Source: Moringa oleifera
Lineage: Eukaryota > Streptophyta > Magnoliopsida > Brassicales > Moringaceae
Length of the DNA stretch: 64,000 nucleotides
NCBI GenBank assembly: GCA_021397835.1
Contig: JAJFZO010000889.1
Location: forward strand, 620,001-684,000
Reading direction: 5' to 3'
The position numbers and the translations under genes are program-made. The notes under the pieces were generated by a model. The model saw nothing but the letters and a program-made list of their open reading frames with translations, did no database searches and was not told where the DNA came from. Positions 38,605-51,705 of this stretch are shown one piece after another; within the stretch, counting starts at the first letter, position 1; each line of letters opens with the position of its first letter.

Positions 38605-41552
38605 TCAAAGAGCAATTGCTGCAGGTTTGAAGTCAATCCTTGGACCCAACAATCTCCTTATCTCAGCTGGGTTAAGTCTCCAGGTCATAGGTCCTGAGTT
38701 CTCGCCCCAGAAATCCAGAATCTCAGAGACCTTTTCCAAGTTGAGGATGGTTGCCATTCTATTAAGACGAGCAAACCTGTCTCTAACAGTCCTCTGAGTC
38801 ATGCTAGAGAAATGGCTTAGCAGAGCTCTTTCATCTCTGTCAAGCTGAAGGCCTCCAAGCTGACTGAATCTTTTCTGCATCATAATCACTTCAAGCCTCT
38901 TCACGATGAAATCAATGATTAGATGGACAAATGAGTGGTAATTTTTATCAGCCATTAGTGGTTGGAGCCACACTACATTTGTCTCAACAGCATGGAGAAG
39001 CCTCCGGACCCATGGGTCATTCACCTCATTATCAGCATATTCAGCCTCAGATAGCCTGTAGCTGATAGTTGCTACAATATCCAAAACTGGGCAGATTTGT
39101 GGTGTCACAGTTGCACAAGCTGTTCCATACTAGCATTCAAAGCTTGCTTAAAAATGTTGCTGATCACCAACTCAGATAAACAAGATTTCACCTTTTCTCT
39201 TTAAGGTGGAGCAGGAAACAACTGAAGAAAATAAATGCAGTCACTTCAACGCTTAATATTCAAACAATTTTGACAAACATGTCTGCAAAAGAAATATCCA
39301 TCTACATGCAGAAAGAAATTTGGATTCATGATCAAATCAAATTTAGCAATGCTGCTATTAAATAAATAAAAAGCTAACATAGTAGAATGCATTAAGGTAT
39401 TAATAAAAGATACAGTTTTTCAATAGAGAAAATCTTTTCCACATACACCTTCTGTTAATGATTAGAAAGCACTTAAGGAATGCTCTTCAGTGGTGTTACA
39501 TACTACCCATACATACCCGAAGTTATCTCAGGTAAAATAAGATGTCGAAAGGTAATAGACCATTAGTCACTAAAGTGATGCCAACATACATATATTTCCC
39601 CTGTCACTGAGCATAAAGAATGTCAGTGTCAAGCCTTTTCTAATTAGTCTTCATCCTGAAACAGTTGCTCTTACTGATAAATGCATAATTCTAACAGAAT
39701 TACAATTAGGAATTAGGGACTTCTGTTTTAAACTAATCACATAATGTTGGAAGGGTCACAGGCTGTCTATACCTTTTTTTTTTTTTTTCCTAGTTGTGGG
39801 CAACTAGACAATGCTTCTACATTGCCCTATATCGTAAATGAAGCATCATCTAATTCTTTGAACAGCCATCAGAGAATCTAGGACTTCATGAGGATTATAA
39901 TTGAATTAAAGTTGACAAATTCAACTTGTTTGTGCCAAATCAAACATCATCAATTGCAAAATGATTGTACTTATTAATCTATCATGATAACTATTCAAAA
40001 GAAGTTGCTGTGAATAGAATACTATGACTTTGCTTCTGTTAACAAAAATAAATAAAAAACTATTTACCAAGAGGCTTTAAAACAGGTTCACATTTTAGTT
40101 CTTAATTACAGATTCAATAAACCAGTATACATGGCCAAACACTATTCCAGAGAATACTATTCATTTTGAATTTGTCAATATTGAAATTCATTCATAATAA
40201 TATGATAAGATAATTGATAAACATTACCAAACAACAAGCTTAGCTTAGCTTGTCAAACAACAATCGATAAAGCACAGCAAGTCAACATGCAACAAGGCTG
40301 CCTGAGCATAGTTCTTTGCATTATTATAGCTACAAGGAGAAAAAAGAATCAGAGAGACCTCAGTGCACTGCTCCTAAATTTTGTGTTTAAGCTTGAAAGC
40401 ATACTCGCCACTCCCATTCATGTTATTCAAAGCTGTTGCAATCTCAGTCCCAATCTTTTGCACACCAACCCCACGCAGGAACAAACTTGCCCCAAGGTTT
40501 GGCTATCTTGTTTTCTGCTGCAATGCTTCATGATATTCATTGGCCAACAAGCTACGAGCACCACTTAAGACAGCAATCACAGAGCTAATATTTGAAGTTG
40601 ATATGGCCCTCCGCAAGCAACTCTGCAACAAGTAAAACACATCATCCACATACAATTAACAAAGCTATCAGGTAGAGGCTCATCAATCCTAATAGTCTTT
40701 CTCGCATTTTCCACCATAAAGAATCCCTCTAAAATCACATAAAACCCAATTATATCCTCAATAACTTTGCTGAAGCTTCCACTCTTAAATGCCTTAGTTG
40801 CTCGGGGTACCAGCTCTGGGTCCACAGAACTCAAACCCTTAATCTTTGATACCATAAATTCCATGTAGTCCTCACCCAACTGCATGAGGTACAATATCTC
40901 CTCCCCGGGTCTGGTCCTTCTGGTGCAACCACAGCAAGCAAATTCTTGTTCTGGTTGTTAATCTCAGATGCCAACTTACCCAATTTCCTGTACTCATGTA
41001 TTTCTTGAAGATCAAAGAACCCCCAGAATCTCGCTTCTCTTGCAACTCACAAATGGCATAGACAATCCCATCCTCGCCACAAAGACCCTTCAATATCTCA
41101 TTGTTCCCCTCGATAGCCAACACGATGTCCTTAAACAAATTAGTCAAGCACCCAACAAAATTCGCTTGGCCCTGCTCCTGCCCATTATCCTGCTCCATCA
41201 ACTCCACCAGATTCTCGTACACGATCCTGGCCCTCATAGCGATCACCTTCTTCAAATACCCAACTTAAACCTGCAAACCCTCCTCCTGCATTCCTAACGG
41301 AGAAGACAACCTCACGAACCACAAGATCGTGTGATGGTCCCTCTGATCTACTCTAGCCAAGAGCTTCTTCTTCACTATCCCTTCCAACTGCTTCTTAGAC
41401 GCGAGCAACTGGTCCTTCTGATCCAACCCAGAATCCATGTACTTGTCATCGATCTGCAAAAAGGTCTGGAAGTACTTGGCTGCCAATCCATAATCCTCCG
41501 ATTCGGGGGCGGCCTTGACGCCTTGACCCCTTCGGTGCAGTGCCCTTTTCAT
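38605..41552 (-). pseudogene. partial COG4 (conserved oligomeric Golgi complex subunit 4) pseudogene
   Basis: Minus-strand segments match COG4 from its middle to its C-terminus. They include YFQTFLQIDDKYMDSG and ASKKQLEGIVKKKLLA at the start, NFVGCLTNLFKDIVLAIEGN and ICELQEKRDSG next, EDYMEFMVSKIKGLSSVDPEL after, then DPWVRRLLHAVETNVVWLQP, and finally ILDFWGENSGPMTWRLNP and RIDFKPAAIAL. The N-terminal part is absent. A TAA interrupts after EEGLQV (about 41265), a one-base loss shifts the frame after KKYM (about 41000), another shift falls near 40630, a stop near 40500, and a one-base loss near 39105. A ~1.1-kb intron (about 40290-39230) is still present, so this is a duplicated genomic fragment and not a processed retrocopy. 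COG4 acts in retrograde Golgi vesicle tethering; this copy cannot encode it. Confidence 0.87.
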
Positions 41553-41899
41553 GCTAGTTTCGTTTCGTTAATTAGTTATGCTGACCTGTCTTTGTGTAAT
41601 TGGTTAGGCAATTGTATTTAAACCAAAATGGCATGCATTTTACCTTATAATACCAGAAATTTCATTTGCGCTGTTCATCTCTCTCTGCGCTTCGTCTTTG
41701 ATTCTAGTTGATCGTCACTACCTTAATATGATATTAGAATTGTGAATTGCGTCGCTACGATCCATTTTTCTCATTCTCTTCAAAAGCTGTGAGATCATAT
41801 CAACGTAACTATTCAATTAAATCGATTCCTTGTTGCTATCTTGCTTAAGGTGGCGATTCCAACTTCGACTAAATCCATCAATTTTGGTTCAGTTAACAA

Positions 41900-44800
41900 T
41901 CAATCGATCGATCGTTGATGTTTTTTGTTTTAATCCTTACTTCCTTCATCATTCCGATAGTCATAGAGTCATTTTTGTTTAACAGCTTCCTGTCGAAGAT
42001 AATTATGCGTTTTGGAGTAGAGTCCTGCTCATCATTCTCCGCGTCAAGAACAATGGTTTCATCAATGACCCGATTCTTAAAACTGCTAACAATGAATTGG
42101 ATTTACTTCAATCTTAAACTCAGAATAACACCATTGTCATCTCTTGAATTTTAAATTCTGTTTCCAAATAGATTTTTGTCAGTATCATATTTGCAGAAAC
42201 AAAATGTGAAATTCGAATAGATTTTCATGATCATTTTCAGTAACGTAACACTACTCCCGATTATCGATTACATTGCGAACCAAAAACTTAAAGATAAATT
42301 AGTACCTGTTTCACAAAGTTAAGGAAAATTTAAGAGGAACTTTAACACCAGTAAATCTGTATGTACCTGCGGAAAATGTACCTGTGGTGCTGTTAAAAAG
42401 TTAGTATTTTATTATCATATCATTTTTCATGGAATTACATGAATCATATTCACAAATTTGAAACCAACTGTTACTCATTAACTCGATATTTGGTGTCAAG
42501 AAGGTCTTTGTCTTGATATAAGGAACACCAGAAGAAGCTCGGTGTGAATGATTCTAGAAATTTGGCTTTTGTTGCAGAATCTAGTGATGCGTATTGGAAA
42601 CCATCCGAACCATGGAATCAGAACACATACAATAAAAGACAAAAGAAAAATAGGTCTTCTTGTACTCACTACAAAGTTCTTAGCCACACTGCTGAAAAAT
42701 GTTTCATAGTTCATGCTTATCCTCCTGGATACAAGACCAGGGCAGCACAGAATCACACTTCTCATAGAAATGTTACTCTACACATCAGGTAACACTGGAT
42801 AATCATCCATTAGCCACTGAAGCATCTGGATAAGGAACCTCACGAAATTTCTTGTAATCCTTAAATAGTCATCAAAATCAATAGCTTTTAAGTTATGCTT
42901 GCATAATGTGTCTCCAACAGTAACTGAGCATCAAGAAGCCGTAACTAATTCCTATGCCATAGGTATGTGCTTATCTTTTTCTTTAATTTAGGTTGCATCT
43001 TCCCCACACCATTGGATTATTGACTTAGGAGCTACCAAGCATATTTGCGCTACAGCAATAGCCTTTATGTATATGAAACCACTTGCAAATGCTGCTATTA
43101 CCCTGCCAAATGAAAGTTGTATTTTGGTTTAATATTCTAGTAATGTGAAGCTTAGCACTGATTTGATGCCTGAAGATGTATTATTTGTGCAAGTTCAATT
43201 TGTTGTTAGTAAGTGTATTTATAGCTGGTTCTTTCCTCAGAGTGAGTTTCTTCAATGATCATTTCTTTATCCAAGATGCCCATAGAGGATGATTGGGAGG
43301 GGTAAGCGAATAGAAGGTTTATATGTCTTAGACACAGCAAATTCAATATCTATCGCATACATCAACAAACTATCTATCACTACATGGCATAATCGACTTA
43401 GACACCTATCTTCCAAAAAGCTGCATACTCTGCAAAAATACCTGCATCTTGACAGAACCGAACTTAATTAAACTAGGCCATGTTATGTTTCTTTAGTTAA
43501 AAATAAAAATAAAAATGACCACCCTTCCACCAGATGCATATGCCATTAGATGCAAGTGGATTTACAAAGTTAAATACAAGTTTAATGGGTCTGCTAACAA
43601 ATATAAAACTCGTCTTGTTGCTAAAGGTTGCACACAGCAAAAAGATTTGAATTTTCTTGAAACTTTGTCTCTAGTTGCCAAATTAGTGGTAGTGAAAGTC
43701 CTTTTGGCCCTAGCTAGTATGCAGAAATGGCATCTGATATAGCTTGATGTCAATAATGCCTTTCTTAATGGGAATCTTTTTAGGGAAGCATATATGGATC
43801 TTCCTCCAAGCTATCGCTCCCTTGCATTTTTCGATAATTCTGGTTAGAGGTTGGCACAACTCTCTTCACGGGCTTAAAAAAGCTTCTAGAGGACGGAATG
43901 GCATTCCAAATTTTTCCAAACTCTAGTGAAAGCTAGTTTCACTACTTCTGAGTCTAGTTACTCGTTATTCAGGAAGGGCTCAGGTGCCTCTTTCATTGCA
44001 CCATGGGTCTATGTTGACGATATCATACTTACTGGGTCAAACATTTATTTAAGTGGTGAAACACTATCTCTACAGTCAATTTAAACTCGAGGATTGAAGA
44101 GCTCTGCAATATTTTCTTGGCAAAAAGATTGCCAAATCTTCTCATGGGATCATGCTTTCTCTATGTCATTAGACATTGTAGCTTTTTGACGATGTTGATT
44201 ATTTGCTTGCAAACATGTTACTGTCCCAATGAATTCCAAGCTTCATTGTACTACTACTGATAGGGATCTTCTTCCTAATCCCTCCATCTATTGACGTTCC
44301 AATGGGCGTCTCTTCTATTTGACTCCCACCCGCCAGGCATCACATTTACTGTTTATAATTTAGCCAATTTTTTGCTCAACCTTGAGTCCCTCATCTTCAT
44401 GTTGACAATCATTTGTTGAAGTATCTCAAAAACAATCTATGGTAAGGTCGTTCCTTTCCGTTAGATTCTTCTCCCTTCCAACTGAATGCTTTCGCGGATT
44501 CTGATTGTGGTGTTTGTCCAGATTCTGATCATTTCATCCTTGGTTTTTGCATCTTCGTTGGTTTATTCCTCATCTCACGGAAAATTAAGAAGTAGTCCAT
44601 CGTTTCACACTCCTCTATTGAAGCTGAATACGAAGCCTTGGTCATCACCACAAGTGAAATTTTTTGGATTAATCAGTGCTTAGAGATTTGCAAGCTTCAT
44701 TTTCTCTCGTTGCACTCTTGTTCTATGGCAATCAAGCAGCAATTTACATTGCCTCCAAACCCATTTTTCACAAATGCACGAAACATACTGAGATTCACAT

Positions 44801-44930
44801 TGCCTCCAACCCCATTACATAAGTTCTTGCTCAAGATAGTTTTTATTATCATGCACGATTCCAAATCATACAGGATCTTTTGAAAAAGATGAGAGATGCA
44901 TGTGCTTTTCAATATCAAAAAGCTTGAACT
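41900..44930 (+). mobile_element. degenerate Ty1/copia retrotransposon remnant
   Basis: Plus-strand fragments lie in copia order. A gag zinc-knuckle region is at 42544-42792, with the second Cys replaced by Tyr (C-T-H-Y). A protease start HHWIIDLGATKHIC is near 43010 (DSGA changed to DLGA). GAG-pre-integrase (TTWHNRLRHLSSKKL) is at 43370-43430, reverse transcriptase (RCKWIYKVKYKFNGS and LVAKGCTQQ) at 43515-44060, and an RNase H piece (SSIEAEYEAL) at about 44470-44690. The integrase is missing between 43470 and 43515. Stops and frameshifts are frequent and I found no LTR pair. It belongs to a different copia lineage from the two complete elements. Confidence 0.85.
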
Positions 44931-44984
44931 TTAAACTAATTTGGAAAACACCATGTTAAAGCAAAGTAAGGTTAGAGGCTAACC

Positions 44985-45265
44985 TTGACCGGTGCCATTG
45001 CCCAATCCGTCGGTACCATCACTCAAGTCACTGTCTTGGTTAGTGATACCATGCAATAGCCAAGTCTCACCGCTTAAGTCTTTGTCTTGGCCGGTTATAC
45101 AGTCTAGAAGCCAATGTTACTGCTCGAATTCTACCTTAATCGATGATGCTGCCCAACAGTCGATCAAGTGTCTAGCTTAGCCAGTGCTACCACCCAAATA
45201 GGACAAATTTAAATCTCTGTCCAACAGTCACTTTCATCGGTGTCACCACCTCATGATCCAGTGCC
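44985..45265 (+). repeat. decayed ~51-bp minisatellite array
   Basis: Five to six diverged units beginning GTG(C/A)TACCA or similar at about 44991, 45043, 45094, 45145, 45184 and 45240. Units 1 and 2 share a Thr-Val/Leu-Cys-Leu-Gly-type stretch (AAGTC....GTCTTGG) at the same offset. The reading frame through units 1-3 gives a matching peptide repeat (SLKSLSWLVI and PLKSLSWPVI). Later units are shorter and more decayed. No coding role is likely. Confidence 0.6.
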
Positions 45266-45792
45266 ATAACTAGAATGAAATTTTAAAATTTTAAATGACC
45301 AAAAATATATTTAACCGTCATATTTTAAAATAAAGGTATAAAAAATCTTTGAAAACATTTGAAAGAAGAACCATTCATATCATTAAATCTTACTACTGTC
45401 TCTTTCTCTGAAGATTTAAAAGTACTTACTTTTTTAGTATCAAAATTTTTTTGAACACTTAACTGTAAGATTCAAATAATCATTCATTCTTAAGGAGAGT
45501 TTCATTCTTGTACTCTTTCATATTTGTGAGATGAGATAAATTTGAAAGGGAATTTATTGACGTTACAAAATCTTGATTGGGGCTGAATTAAGGAAAAAAT
45601 TGTTGAAAATCTAGTGAGTAAATTCTCAATGCTTCTTTATTCTTCGGTTAATGATCCTACTTCTCTCCCTTGTTGATCTTTCTTTCAGTCACCGCCGTCA
45701 AATAGAAACTTTTTTGATTGGTCTTGTGCATATGCGTGAGGGAATCGGCCATCTCTGGTCAATCAAGGCGTCTGCATGCCTGCCTGATTCAC

Positions 45793-45800
45793 TTTATAAA
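45793..45800 (+). promoter_or_regulatory. putative TATA box of first monooxygenase
   Basis: TTTATAAA lies 39 bp upstream of ATG 45839. A start site ~30 bp downstream would fall after the in-frame ATG at 45818, which favours 45839 as the translation start. Confidence 0.4.
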
Positions 45801-45838
45801 ACAACAAAGAAGCATTAATGGGATGTATATCAACAGAA

Positions 45839-47538
45839 ATGGAGAAGGAAGAGGATGTGGTGATTGTCGGGGCAGGGATTGCCGGCGTGGCCACTGCACT
45901 GGCTCTCCACCGAGTTGGTGTTCGAGCCCTCGTGCTCGAAAGGTCCGATGGGCTCCGAGCCACTGGTGCAGCCCTCTCCCTTTTCCCTAATGCTTGGATT
46001 GCCCTCGATGCACTCGGTGTCTCTCGCACACTTGCTCCCATCTATGCTCCTACCTCGAAGTAGGCAACTTTTTTTCCAAATCTTCCTTCCTTTTTTTCTT
46101 TTTTTTTTCCTTTTTTTTCCTTTTTTTTCTTATTCATATAATTAATACCTTGTTAATGGTGTTAATTACATATTTATATTTTTTAATTTGCATTTAATTG
46201 CCTTTCATGATGTGATCAGAGGATGGGTAACTAATGTTGCCACTGGAGCTACTCAACAAATGTCTTTCGCTGGAACAGACGGGTGAGTTGATCCAACATT
46301 AACTATAAAATTAAATAAATCTATAGTTTTGAAATATTTAGTATATATTATATCATAGTTAAATGTATATGTGTATTAATTTTATTGTTTATTCATTATA
46401 TTTTTATCAAACAGGAAGGGAATCGGTGTTATATCGGTACATCGGAAGACATTATTGGAGGCTTTGGCACATGAACTACCAAGGGACACAATCCGTTTCT
46501 CGTCCAAGCTGGTCTCCATTGAGACAAAACCACAAGAAGGTTCATCCGTTCCTGTTCTACGTTTGGAAGATGGAACTATCATCAAATCCAAGGTACACCC
46601 ACCGAATTAGTCAATCATGGGTATTTAAAATTATGATAAATTAACCAGCATAATAAGTTCCTTTTTATGTTCTTTTTTCTTTGGGATTCTTGTAGATTTT
46701 GATCGGATGTGATGGAGTGCACTCGGTGGTGGCACGGTGGTTGGGAGTAGCAGCGCCGGTGGATTCAGGTCGATCAGCCGTGCGTGGGTTGGCGACCTTC
46801 CCTGAAGGGCATGGGCTGAAGCAAGAGGTCCAGCAGTTCCTAGATGTACGGAAGAGGGCTGGTTTCGTCCCTCTCAATGATAAGGAGGTTTATTGGTTCA
46901 TGAGTTGTGACACTCCAGCAGAAGGTGAACTTTCCTCCCTCAAATTTCTCCGACCACTATAAAATCAAACGAATCCTTACTCATCTGTTCTGGTTTCAGG
47001 AGAAATGACCGGAAGCCCAGAACAGATACAGAAAGAAGTCATGGAGAAGTATGCCAAAGGCTTCCCTTCTGTATACCTAGACGTTGTACGGCACGCCGAC
47101 CTTTCAACACTGTCATGGGCGCCGTTGGTATTCAGATACCCATGGAACATAATCTTCGGCAATCTAAGCAAAGACAACATCACATTAGCCGGCGACGCAA
47201 TGCACCCAATGACGCCTGACCTAGCCCAAGGAGGCTGCGCAGCGCTAGAGGATGCAGTGGTTCTAGGCCGCCAAATCGGTCGATCGTTCCTCAAAAATGG
47301 TCGACTTGTACCCAGAGACACCGCCCGAGCTATTGAGGGTTACGTGAAGGAAAGGCGGTGGCGCGCTGCCGGGTTGGTGACGGGGGCGTACTTGTCCGGG
47401 TGGGTCCAACATAACGGGTCGAAATGGTGGGTGAAAGTGCTGAGGGATTGGATATTCTACAGGTTCCTTTTTGGTTGGATTGTGAATTTAGTGCGTTACG
47501 ATTGTGGACGACTGCCTAGTGGGAACTCAAGAAATTAG
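45839..47538 (+). CDS. FAD-dependent monooxygenase (MO1/MO2-like), copy 1
   Basis: Five exons (45839-46059, 46220-46282, 46415-46592, 46696-46924, 47000-47538) join in frame to 409 aa. A dinucleotide-binding motif [10 protein letters not shown] lies at residues 7-16, with Glu34 ending the second beta strand to hold the FAD ribose. The DG motif LIGCDGVHS is in the middle and the GD motif [18 protein letters not shown] follows in exon 5. This is the group A (class A) flavin aromatic hydroxylase fold, as in plant MONOOXYGENASE 1/2 and bacterial salicylate hydroxylases, which use NAD(P)H and O2. The plant substrate is generally unknown. The start at 45839 matches the paralogue; an in-frame ATG at 45818 would add 7 residues. 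The paralogue at 54.1 kb has identical lengths for exons 1-4. Intron 1 has a long pyrimidine tract. Confidence 0.93.
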
Positions 47539-48569
47539 ATGAAGAATTTAATATGGTCCACTTCACTTGTATATTATTTCCTTGTAGTCGAATTTATTAA
47601 TTCTGTACGATTGTATAATATGCTTCATCATATGTAATTCAAATATCAAAAATTAAAAAATAATAATAATAATAATAATAAAAGAGAGATTGGGAAAGTA
47701 AATAGGAACCATTTGGGCATGCCTTTGAACCGACCGAAGTGCCACACAGACATTTCTCTTTGTAATTGATAGTTGCCTTGAAAAATGAATCTTCTTTTTA
47801 CTTTCTACATAATAATAAATTAATTATTAGAAATAATTAATTAATTTTAGACATAAAAGTCTAAGAAAGTACAGTATTGACACGCTTTTAGACTATTCTA
47901 GAAATAAATTTCAAGGCGTACTATGTTGAGTGTTTGTCGTATGCCATAGACTCTTTTTAACTATTTCTTGAAATTAATTATTTTATTTATTTGGATTTTT
48001 TAATTAAACTATAAATAAATTATTAATAAATTCATAAAACATTGACATCAAATCACAACTACATATCTTTCATGTTCAACCAGATGTGATATTCATGTAA
48101 AATTAATTTTTTTAATTTATATATATTTATGAAATTAAATTAATATACATTATTACTTAAAAATAATACAAATTTATTGATATTTTAATCATATTTTAGT
48201 TTAAATCAATATAAACTTGTATACTTTATTTTTTTTAGTGTAAAAAAATAAAAATTTTAGATTACATTTGTTTTTTTATGTGTTTGGAATAATTTTACAT
48301 CTCATGTTTGAATTTGATTCAATTCAAAACTTAATGTTAATTTTAAAAATATATATTTAACTTGACAATTATAAATTTTATATAACAAATTTTGATTTTA
48401 ATTTTTTTAAAATATAAAAAATATTTAAATGATTATAAAAAATAATAAAAATTTTATGAAACTCTAGTATTTACCTTAAGTTACTAATCAAACAAAAAAT
48501 TAAAAAAAAAAAGACAAATCAAACATCGGTTTATTAATTTAAATTAAAATAAAATTTTATAAAAAAATT

Positions 48570-48890
48570 AAAAATTGAGGGTATACAAATTAAAGATATC
48601 ATACAATGAATTTTGATTTGAAATTTTTTATAAATGTAAAAAAATAATATTGAAGCTACCATCACAAAAAGTTTTTTAAATTTTTTGAATACTAAAAATA
48701 TATTTTTTAAATTTAAATAATCAAAATTTTAAAAAAATCAAAAAAATAAAACTTTACATTAAAAATTATTCAAATTTAGGAGCTGAACATGAAATAGAGT
48801 GAAAAAACATTTGAGGCATTTCAACAAAGAAAATATTTTTAATTTTTTATAATTATTTGAGGTAAGGTCAAATTTGAATCAAATTCATAC
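48570..48890 (+). repeat. AT-rich dispersed repeat, copy A
   Basis: Shares with copies C and D a series of blocks in the same order: a GCTACCATCACAAA-like block, GAATACTAAAAATATATTTT, then ACATTAAAAATTATTCAAATT, a run of AAAATATTTTTAATTTTT with ATAA, and AAATTTGAATCAAATTC. The similarity is clear by eye despite high AT content, because the rare G and C positions match. Family unknown. Confidence 0.55.
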
Positions 48891-48979
48891 ATCAATATTC
48901 AATTTGTTATAATTAAACATGAGAGTTTTAGTGGTAACATGAAGTAAATATCAAAGTTTTATGAGAGCTTTATCTTATA

Positions 48980-49190
48980 AAAAATAAAATTATTTTAATA
49001 CTAAATATGTTTATATTTTTATTTTTATTTTTTAAAAATTATAAAAATAATAAACTTAAAAATTATTAAAATTAAAAAATATATTTAAAATAAAATGTAA
49101 AATTAACTTGAGTCATTCATAGAATATTTTAGCATCAAAAATATTCTTAATTTCATGGAGTCAATGTCTAATTTGAACTAAATTAAAATA
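48980..49190 (+). repeat. AT-rich dispersed repeat, partial copy B
   Basis: Contains only the second half of the repeat: GAGTCATTCATAGAATATTTTAG, AAAAATATTCTTAATTT and a GTCTAATTTGAAC block aligned with the ends of copies A and C. Confidence 0.4.
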
Positions 49191-49749
49191 TCAAAAATAT
49201 AATTGATCCAATAAATGCGTCAGAGTTTAAATTAAAAACGAGTTTGATTTTAAGTTTTTTTATTATTTTTTTCTATTTACCCATTTGATTTGTTTTCTTT
49301 GCTTCATAATTTTTTTTATTTACGGGGTCATTTGCTTCATTTATTGAATTTATACTTAATTACTTTTTTAAAAAAATAAAATGTTATTTGATACAATTTT
49401 TTTATTCTTTTTATTTTATCATTTATTGATTGAAGCATGTTCATTCAATGATAATATTTATTATTTTTCATGAAGAATTGAATCATTTTATTGGTAATTT
49501 CTTAATGTTTGCAATGTTTTTTATGTCCTGAATTAAATATTTATTTTTATTTAATAGAGAATCTTAATTTTATTTTTGTTTTCTTATGTAATATTTATTA
49601 GATTTTATATTTTTATTTAATTTTATTTAAATTTTATTAATATTTATATGAACAAAAAAAAATAAAAATCTCATAAAATTTATATGTGTACCTCATATTA
49701 CCAATCTAATTCTTATATTTAAAAAATAATAAATCACATCTTCAATTTG

Positions 49750-50098
49750 AACTTGTCAAAAAATTAAAAAATAAGTATATTCAAATTAAAAATCTTATAC
49801 AATAAATTTTAATTCAAATTTTTTTATGTATGTAACAGGATATTCAAGCTACCATTACAAAGAGTTTCAATATTTTTATGATACTAAAATTATATTTTTT
49901 GAATTTATACTATTATTTTTTAAAAAAAATCACAAAAAAATAGATTTTACATCAAAAATTATTTAAATTTGAGAGAGAACCAAAATGGATCGAAAAATTT
50001 ATTTAAATTATTTTTGAGATATTTTAATAATAAAAATATCTTTAATTTTTCATAACCATTAGAGTTGAGGTCGAATTTTAACCAAATTGATAGATCAA
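49750..50098 (+). repeat. AT-rich dispersed repeat, copy C
   Basis: The same ordered blocks as copy A, including CAAGCTACCATTACAAAGAG, GATACTAAAATTATATTTTT, TTTTACATCAAAAATTATTT and a GTCGAATTTTAACCAAATT end. Spacing of the blocks is preserved to within a few bases. Confidence 0.55.
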
Positions 50099-51705
50099 AG
50101 CATTTTATCTAAAAAAATATACTAAACAGTTTAAAATTTTTTAAAATAATAAATTTAAATATTTATAATATTCATTCTTATAATATAATAAAATTATTTT
50201 TAATATAAAGATGTCCATATTCTCAAATTGAAAAGCTTTTATAATTTGTCATATTAAAGAAAAAATAAAATAATATTTTATTTATTAAATTATTACATAT
50301 TAATATTTTTTAAAAAATATCAATTAATTTTATTAAAAAAAATCTTCACTCTAAGGTACTCTCTTGTGTAATCAAGTTTACACATCCATCCCGTGACAAT
50401 GGCCTATCATTTCATTTTTTGGATTTTGCATTAGCATTACTCATACAATCTAAAGATTGATTAGACAATGATTCAGATTGATTTTTATTAATCTAGTTTT
50501 GCATTACATAATAAAAATAAGGATAATAATTACATAAAATAATATTTGCATCGTCTTATCTATGAAATTTTCACATTCAAAAAATGATAAATTAAATTTT
50601 AATTTATTAATTTAATATAAATTATATTTTAATTATTTTTATTATTAAAATATCTCCAAAATAATCCATATGAATTCTTTAATTTATTTCGAATCCATTC
50701 CTTAAAATGTAAATAATTTTTAATGCAATATATATATTTTTATAAATTTTTGATAATATAAATTTTTAAAAATATATTTCAATACTTAATGCATGTTCTC
50801 ATTTTTTTTTTCATTTAAACTCTATATTAAAAAAAAAAAAGCAAATAACTTAATTAATAGATGGAGATAATATGTGTTCTCCTTTCTCATAATTCAAGCC
50901 CAATGACTTTGCTCAAACATGGTGAAATCATTCTAAGTAGACATTTTGGCATAAACATCAAATGAGATGATTACAAAATTCATGAAAGTCATAAAAAAAA
51001 TTGTAAAATATAAAAAAAACCTTAAAATCATCAGAGGAAAACTGTTAAATTTATTAATACCTTGGCTGCCATCTCTTCTTAAAAGGATAAGATTCACTTC
51101 TAACAAATTGTTAGTATTTAATTCAATTCCACGAGCAGGCAGTAGACATCTGAGAGTAGCGTTGGGCCCTGGAGTCACGAGTTAGTATCCCCGTGGTTGC
51201 TCAGGTGGCCCCCTTGTTCACATGTCCCGAAAGCGAAGACATATGCAGCCTATGTGGCAAACGGAATATCTACAGCCATAATATTACATATTTTATATGC
51301 ACGGCCATGGCAGCCGCAGAAGTCCCTCTTGACTGGCAGATCGGTCACATGCAACAGACAAAGTCTCCAAGTTATGACAAAGTCTCCACGTTATCTTTCT
51401 ACATTCGTTGTACCAACACGAAGCGTTTTTTCTAAATGGGAAACTTTGGTCTGCGTCGTCTTATGCGGAGAATCATTTGATTGGTTGGGCCGCAGGACAG
51501 AGCACGCAGCAGCTATCGTTCATGCCAAAACCTTCTGTTCTTCTTCCTTCTTCTTTATTTCTTGGCCATTTGTTTTCCATTCTAAGAGGATTATGGTTTA
51601 GCGCGTTGAGAGATTTATGCTCTTTTCGTTGTCTATTGTCAGCACGTACACAACCCTTCGGTGTATCTCACTCTTTGTGATATTTCCATCCCATGCGAAG
51701 CAGCT

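Larger units (their letters stand above)
47539..51705. other. long AT-rich spacer with internal repeats, no gene seen
   Basis: About 3.3 kb of very AT-rich DNA follows the first monooxygenase, with an (ATA)n run at 47659-47681 and three related AT-rich repeat copies (listed separately). From about 51100 the composition normalises into the presumed promoter of the BTB/NPH3 gene; open frames at 51193-51680 show no domain. Confidence 0.65.

Noticed and set aside
40287..40568. Plus-strand 93-codon frame
   Set aside because: Antisense to COG4 pseudogene sequence, which reads clearly on the minus strand.
46070..46197. Phe-rich membrane-like peptide after monooxygenase exon 1
   Set aside because: Translation of the pyrimidine tract of intron 1; the GT-AG junctions and the paralogue show it is intronic.
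51193..51680. Three overlapping plus-strand frames upstream of the BTB/NPH3 gene
   Set aside because: No domain, codon pattern or splice link to the gene. They overlap in different frames and lie in the presumed promoter.
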